Shown: piece after piece, positions 13,010 to 17,243 of the stretch | Layout: each line of letters starts with the position of its first letter | How positions within the stretch are numbered: position 1 is the first letter of the stretch | DNA from: Saonia sp964398035 | GTDB lineage: Bacteria > Bacteroidota > Bacteroidia > Flavobacteriales > Flavobacteriaceae | Assembly: GCA_964398035.1 (NCBI GenBank) | Contig: CAYNLI010000062.1 | Location: 1-17,243 of the forward strand | Direction of reading: 5' to 3' | DNA length: 17,243 nucleotides | Notes under the pieces: generated by a model | Told to the model about the DNA's origin: nothing | Seen by the model: the letters and a program-made list of their open reading frames with translations, nothing else | Database searches by the model: none | Program-made: the position numbers and the translations under genes

Positions 13010-16000
13010 ATGAACTACGATTTTAGGGAGATTGAAGACAAATGGCAAAAATACTGGGCCAAGAACCAAACTTTTAAGGCTGAGAACCATTCCAGCAAAC
13101 CAAAATTCTTTGCTTTGGACATGTTTCCCTATCCCTCTGGTGCAGGTTTGCACGTTGGGCATCCACTGGGATATATTGCCAGTGATATTTATGCCCGTTA
13201 TAAAAGACACAAAGGGTTTAATGTGCTACATCCTATGGGATATGATTCTTTTGGATTGCCTGCGGAACAATATGCCATACAAACCGGTCAGCACCCTGCA
13301 ATTACTACTGAAACCAATATAAAAAGATACCGTGAGCAGTTAGATAGGCTGGGTTTTTCGTTTGACTGGAGTCGGAAAGTACGTACGTCTGACCCAAAAT
13401 ATTATAAATGGACGCAGTGGATTTTTACCCAATTGTTCAATTCATGGTACAATATTGATACAGATAAGGCCGAAGATATTAAAGGTTTGATCACTGTTTT
13501 TGAGACTTCTGGCAATAAAAGCATCAATGCTGTATGTGATGAAGATATAGATGCATTTTCTGCTAATGATTGGAAAGGGTATTCTAGCAAACAAAAGCAG
13601 GAAGTTCTGTTGAAGTATAGATTGACATATTTGGCGGAAACCGAAGTAAACTGGTGTCCAGGTTTGGGAACAGTACTTGCCAATGATGAAATTGTAAACG
13701 GAGTTTCAGAACGCGGGGGACATTCTGTAGTACGTAAAAAAATGACGCAATGGAGCATGCGTATCAGTGCCTATGCCCAGCGTTTGATAGATGGGCTGCA
13801 AGGACTGGATTGGCCACAGCCACTTAAAGATTCGCAGACCAATTGGATTGGAAGGTCGGAAGGCGCTTCTGTATCTTTTAATATTATTCAGGATAAAAAT
13901 GTCACCCTGAGCGGAGTCGAAGGGAAAATAGATGTATTTACCACTCGTCCCGATACCATTTTCGGAGTAAGTTTTATGACCTTGGCTCCAGAGTTGGATT
14001 TAGTGCACCAAATTACCACTCCAGAACAAAAAGCTGAGGTGAAAGCCTATATAGAAACTACGGCAAAGCGTTCTGAGCGTGACCGTATGGCCGATGTAAA
14101 AACTATTTCGGGTGCTTTTACAGGGGCGTATGCAGAACATCCATTTACCAAAAAACCCATTCCTATTTGGATTGGCGACTATGTGTTGGCGGGCTATGGA
14201 ACTGGGGCAGTAATGTCCGTTCCCTGTGGTGACCAACGCGATTATGATTTTGCAAAACATTTTAAGATTGATATTCCCAATATTTTTGAAGGCATTGATA
14301 TTTCTGAAGAAGCCTTTGCTGATAAAGCAACTACCATTATTGGCAATTCAGATTTTCTAAATGGTTTGCCATATAAGAAAGCAGTGAAACTTGCCATTTA
14401 CGAACTGGAAAAACTAGGTCAGGGAGAAGGAAAAATAAACTACCGTTTGCGTGATGCTGTGTTTAGCCGTCAACGGTATTGGGGGGAACCGTTTCCAGTG
14501 TATTATAAGGACGGAATGCCACAAATGATTGACAAGAAATATTTGCCTATACCATTACCTGAAGTTGAAAAATACCTTCCTACAGAAACTGGCGAACCCC
14601 CTTTGGGGAATGCCACAGTTTGGGCTTGGGACACAAATAATAATAAAGTGGTTTCTAATGAGCTTGTCTCCCTGAGCGTAGACGAAGGGTCTTCTAGCGA
14701 CAATGGCATTTATCCTCTTGAACTGAACACCATGCCAGGTTGGGCAGGGAGTTCCCAGTATTTTAACCGATACATGGACCCCAATAATGAAGATGAAATT
14801 TTCTCCCAAGAAGCCATCAACTATTGGCAAGATGTGGATTTATATATAGGAGGTAGCGAGCATGCCACAGGGCATTTATTGTACTCCCGTTTTTGGCAAA
14901 AATTTATGTTTGATAAAGGTTTGGTGCCCAAAGATGAATTTGCGAAAAAACTGATCAATCAAGGGATGATTACGGGGACTAGTGCTTTTATCTATATTGT
15001 TGAGCCACTTTTTGGATATAAAGAAAAAGAGAATCATAAAATGCCTTTAGCAAAATTGGATTCAAAATACTTGATGTCATTTTCCTTAATTGACAAAGAA
15101 AACCCAACTGAACTTAATGGGCAACTTAGATTCAATAATATAAAGCTTGAAAAGTTGTTTTATAAAAAGTTTGTTGCTAAATATTCAAAAAAAAACATCC
15201 CTAAAGAAGAATCTAATTATATTAATGAACTTGAAATAACAGGTATTTTTGCATACAAGCGTCATGTTCCAATTGATTTGCTTAAGGGAACATCTGATGA
15301 ATTAGATTTGAATAAATTTAAAACGGAACTTGGATATCATGATTTAAAAAATGCTGAGTATAGATTGGATGACGGTAAATACATTGTAGGTAGAGAAGTA
15401 GAAAAAATGTCCAAATCCAAATACAATGTGGTAAGTCCAGATAGTANNNNNNNNNNNNNNNNNNNNNNNNNNNNNNNNNNNNNNNNNNNNNNNNNNNNNN
15501 NNNNNNNNNNNNNNNNNNNNNNNNNNNNNNNNNNNNNNNNNNNNNNGAAAAAATGTCCAAATCCAAATACAATGTGGTAAGTCCAGATAGTATCTGTGAG
15601 GAGTATGGGGCAGATTCTTTACGCCTCTACGAGATGTTCTTAGGGCCTTTGGAGCAATCCAAACCATGGAACACGGCAGGTATTACGGGCACTCATAGTT
15701 TTCTTAAAAAACTATGGCGTTTGTATTTTAATGATAATGGCGCAAAATTCACAGATGCAGCACCAACAAATGAGAATCTAAAAACATTGCATAAAACCAT
15801 TAAAAAAGTAGAAGAGGATATAGAGAATTTCTCTTTTAATACATCGGTTTCTACGTTTATGATCTGTGTCAATGAGCTATCCACCCAAAAGTGTACCAGC
15901 AAAGCCATTTTAGAACCTTTGGCTGTTTTGGTCTCGCCTTATGCACCACATATAGCAGAGGAGCTTTGGAGTAAAATGGGACATACAGCATCTCTTTCTA

Positions 16001-16230
16001 CAGCAGATTTCCCAATATTTGACGGGAAATATTTAGTAGAGAGCAGTAAAGAATACCCTATCTCCTTTAATGGTAAAATGCGCTTTAAGATGGAGTTGCC
16101 ATTGGATTTGTCCAAAGAAGAAATAGAAGCCGCTGTAATGGCGCATGAAAAGACACAGGCACAATTACAGGGAAGAACCCCTAAAAAGGTGATTGTAGTC
16201 CCCGGGAAAATTGTGAATATTGTAGGGTAA
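13010..16230 (+). CDS. leuS: Leucyl-tRNA synthetase, enlarged, interrupted by an assembly gap
   Basis: LeuS charges tRNA-Leu with leucine and edits mischarged products. The catalytic HIGH motif is HVGH (48-51) and the KMSKS motif KMSKS is at 799-803. The editing domain includes TTRPDTIFG and GTGAVMSVPCGDQRDYDFA. The C-terminal anticodon-binding domain ends PGKIVNIVG. Collapsing the 100 N and one of two 46-base flanks (15401-15592) gives an unbroken frame of 1024 residues, clearly longer than E. coli LeuS (860). Part of the excess is the Bacteroidota insertion near residues 150-200 (ending YRLTYLAETEVNWCPG). A further part is an AT-rich segment at about 660-760, just before KMSKS. Two short loops, TLSGVEG (299-305) and SLSVDEG (554-560), come from copies of a 20-base DNA repeat. 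Four bases separate it from the SemiSWEET gene. Confidence 0.97.
13901..13924. repeat. Copy 1 of the in-gene repeat CCCTGAGCGNAGNCGAAGGG
   Basis: CCCTGAGCGGAGTCGAAGGG at 13905-13924, preceded by GTCA. CCCT and AGGG pair, tandem G-A mismatches follow, and the tip can form a C-GNA-G mini-hairpin, a class known to be very stable in DNA. It is translated as TLSGVEG in the linker just before the editing-domain strand IDVFTTRPDT of LeuS. From memory, this sequence family is widely scattered in Bacteroidota and other phyla. Confidence 0.75.
14670..14689. repeat. Copy 2 of the in-gene repeat CCCTGAGCGNAGNCGAAGGG
   Basis: CCCTGAGCGTAGACGAAGGG differs from copy 1 at only two of 20 positions, one of them the variable loop base of the GNA tip. 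It is in the same codon phase as copy 1 and is translated as SLSVDEG, in a variable loop between AWDTNNNKVVSNEL and the conserved LELNTMPGWAGSS of LeuS. Confidence 0.75.
15401..15592. other. Assembly gap (100 N) flanked by a 46-bp exact duplicate
   Basis: Bases 15401-15446 and 15547-15592 are identical (GAAAAAATGTCCAAATCC at the start, AGTCCAGATAGTA at the end) around exactly 100 N (15447-15546). The duplicated sequence encodes the KMSKS loop of LeuS. A doubled KMSKS motif is therefore an artefact of unmerged overlapping contigs; the true sequence is 146 bases shorter. Confidence 0.93.
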
Positions 16231-16234
16231 TTTT

Positions 16235-16489
16235 ATGGAGAACATTGAAATTTTAGGCCTAGTGGCCGCTGCGTTTACTACTTCTGCCTTTGTGCCACAG
16301 GTATATAAGGCATGGAGACATAAATCAACCAAAGATATTTCATTGGCCATGTACCTCATATTTGTTTTGGGACTCACTTTATGGTTTATTTATGGAGTGC
16401 ACCATAATAGTCTATCTATTATGTTGGCAAATGGAATCACAGGGCTTTTGGCCATTGTTGTAATCGTGCTAAAATTAAAGTACAAATAG
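16235..16489 (+). CDS. SemiSWEET sugar transporter (PQ-loop family)
   Basis: An 84-residue membrane protein with three hydrophobic helices (about 6-22, 36-54 and 60-79), the size of bacterial SemiSWEETs, which work as dimers to move sugars along their gradient across the inner membrane. The PQ motif lies at residues 21-22 in FVPQVYKAWRHKSTKDIS, and the second helix begins with LAMYLIFVLG. The gene starts 4 bases behind the leuS stop, so it is co-transcribed with leuS, and a very strong terminator follows. The substrate cannot be inferred. Confidence 0.93.
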   Translation: MENIEILGLVAAAFTTSAFVPQVYKAWRHKSTKDISLAMYLIFVLGLTLWFIYGVHHNSLSIMLANGITGLLAIVVIVLKLKYK

Positions 16490-16516
16490 AAGGGATTAGA
16501 CACCTTGTCAGTATAG

Positions 16517-16568
16517 AAAACCCCGCCAATCCTTAAAATCATGCTTAGGGTATATTGGCGGGGTTTTT
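16517..16568 (+). terminator. Strong terminator of the leuS-SemiSWEET transcript
   Basis: AAAACCCCGCCAAT at 16517-16530 pairs perfectly with ATTGGCGGGGTTTT at 16554-16567, a 14-bp stem, and the loop holds a further 6-bp stem (CCTTAA with TTAGGG). It reads well in both directions because of the A and T tracts at the foot. Confidence 0.92.
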
Positions 16569-16609
16569 GCTTTTATATGGTATATTTAGTAAACTAAAAA
16601 CAGAAAATT

Positions 16610-17243
16610 ATGTTTGGATTTGATATAGGTTATATAGTCATAGCTGGAGCTTTTGGACTCCTTAGTATGTTAATCAGTAACCGATTAAAAAGTAAGTTCA
16701 AGAAATATTCCAAAGTGCATTTGCGCAATGGAATGAGTGGTGCAGAAATAGCAGAAAAAATGTTGGCAGACCATGGGATAAGGGATGTAAAGGTGGTTTC
16801 TACTCCGGGAATGTTGACGGATCATTATAATCCTGCTACAAAGACGGTAAATTTAAGTGAAGGTGTGTACGGTCAGCGTAATGCTTCTGCAGCGGCTGTT
16901 GCAGCACATGAATGCGGACATGCCGTACAACACGCCAAAGCATACAGTTGGTTAAAAATGCGTTCCAATTTGGTGCCGATTTTAAATATTACTTCACGGT
17001 TTTCCATGTGGATAATTTTCGGGGGTCTAATGCTAATGGGAACAACTGCTATTGGCGGTACTATTGCTTGGACAGGTGTTGCACTTTATGGTATAGGAAC
17101 ATTGTTCAGTTTTATTACGTTGCCAGTGGAGTATGATGCCAGTAATAGAGCGTTGGCTTGGTTAAAAAATAAGAATATGTTAAGCCAAGAAGAATATGCG
17201 GGTGCTGAAGACGCTTTAAAATGGGCCGCTAGGACTTATGTGG
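16610..17243 (+). CDS. Membrane zinc metallopeptidase (YugP / Zn_peptidase_2 type), cut by the window end
   Basis: The first 211 residues of a membrane-embedded zinc peptidase of the family called neutral zinc metallopeptidase 2 (B. subtilis YugP); about 15-25 residues are expected to be missing. An N-terminal helix (about 7-23) is followed by a domain with LRNGMSGAEIAEKML and the VNLSEGVYGQRNASAAAVAAHE segment. The HExxH zinc site is H100-E101-C-G-H104, and E174 in LPVEYDASNRAL is the probable third ligand. Two more hydrophobic helices lie at about 132-152 and 153-171. It starts at ATG 16610, about 40 bases behind the strong terminator. A TATATTTA at 16581-16588 may be its -7 box. The substrate is unknown. 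Confidence 0.9.
   Translation, partial: MFGFDIGYIVIAGAFGLLSMLISNRLKSKFKKYSKVHLRNGMSGAEIAEKMLADHGIRDVKVVSTPGMLTDHYNPATKTVNLSEGVYGQRNASAAAVAAHECGHAVQHAKAYSWLKMRSNLVPILNITSRFSMWIIFGGLMLMGTTAIGGTIAWTGVALYGIGTLFSFITLPVEYDASNRALAWLKNKNMLSQEEYAGAEDALKWAARTYV

Noticed and set aside
15318..15667. Minus-strand frames running through the N block
   Set aside because: They exist only because N does not encode stop codons and because the flanks are duplicated; they are antisense to leuS.
15547..16230. A separate gene beginning MSKSKYNVVSPDS
   Set aside because: It is the C-terminal part of LeuS, split off by the false gap; the ATG is the Met of KMSKS.
1..17243. CRISPR arrays, tRNA or rRNA genes, insertion sequences, phage genes, defence systems
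   Set aside because: None seen: no regular spaced repeats, no cloverleaf or rRNA-like tracts, no transposase or integrase motifs in any frame read.

Overview
The window looks like a piece of a low-G+C member of the Bacteroidota, most probably a marine Flavobacteriia (Flavobacteriaceae-like) draft assembly. The reasons are promoters of the TTTG / TAnnTTTG type, a SusC-era style of TonB-dependent receptor, DUF3098 and DUF3127 proteins, LeuS with a Bacteroidota-type insertion, and the gene order ftsX-DUF3098-uppP-truB. Most of it is ordinary housekeeping sequence; no phage, transposase, CRISPR array, rRNA or tRNA was seen.

Layout. 1-349: terminator of an unseen upstream gene, then a promoter and a TPP (thiamin pyrophosphate) riboswitch. 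350-2563 (+): TonB-dependent receptor, inferred to be the outer-membrane thiamin transporter. It is followed by a terminator shared with a convergent Rieske-like lipoprotein (2799-3236, -). 3347-4284 (+): greA and a HIT-family nucleotide hydrolase, separated by a strong hairpin. 4327-5835 (-): a zinc-ribbon membrane protein and an orphan sensor histidine kinase, an operon convergent with HIT. 5996-7964 (+): a membrane-anchored methyltransferase, a DUF3127 OB-fold protein with an SSB-like acidic tip, and aat. aat overlaps tail-to-tail with tag (7945-8508, -). Divergent from tag is a thioredoxin-fold protein (8648-9262, +), which in turn overlaps tail-to-tail with a TonB-like protein (9245-9967, -). 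10031-12875 (-): truB, uppP, DUF3098 and ftsX. 13010-16489 (+): leuS and a SemiSWEET transporter, ended by a strong terminator. 16610-end (+): the beginning of a membrane zinc metallopeptidase.

Two runs of 100 N interrupt uppP and leuS. Each is flanked by an identical sequence (55 and 46 bp), so each 'gap' is really an unmerged contig overlap. Collapsing them restores both reading frames (UppP 264 aa, LeuS 1024 aa).

The most interesting signals lie outside the obvious genes. (1) Downstream of the riboswitch, a 19-codon leader ORF ends inside the 5' arm of a hairpin whose 3' arm contains the receptor's start codon. This suggests a riboswitch / leader-peptide / start-codon-hairpin cascade. (2) Two copies of a 20-nt semi-palindromic repeat, CCCTGAGCGNAGNCGAAGGG, sit in the same reading phase inside leuS and encode TLSGVEG and SLSVDEG. 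(3) A strongly AT-rich enlarged segment precedes the KMSKS loop of LeuS. (4) Terminator-like hairpins stand directly in front of the start codons of greA, the HIT gene and aat.
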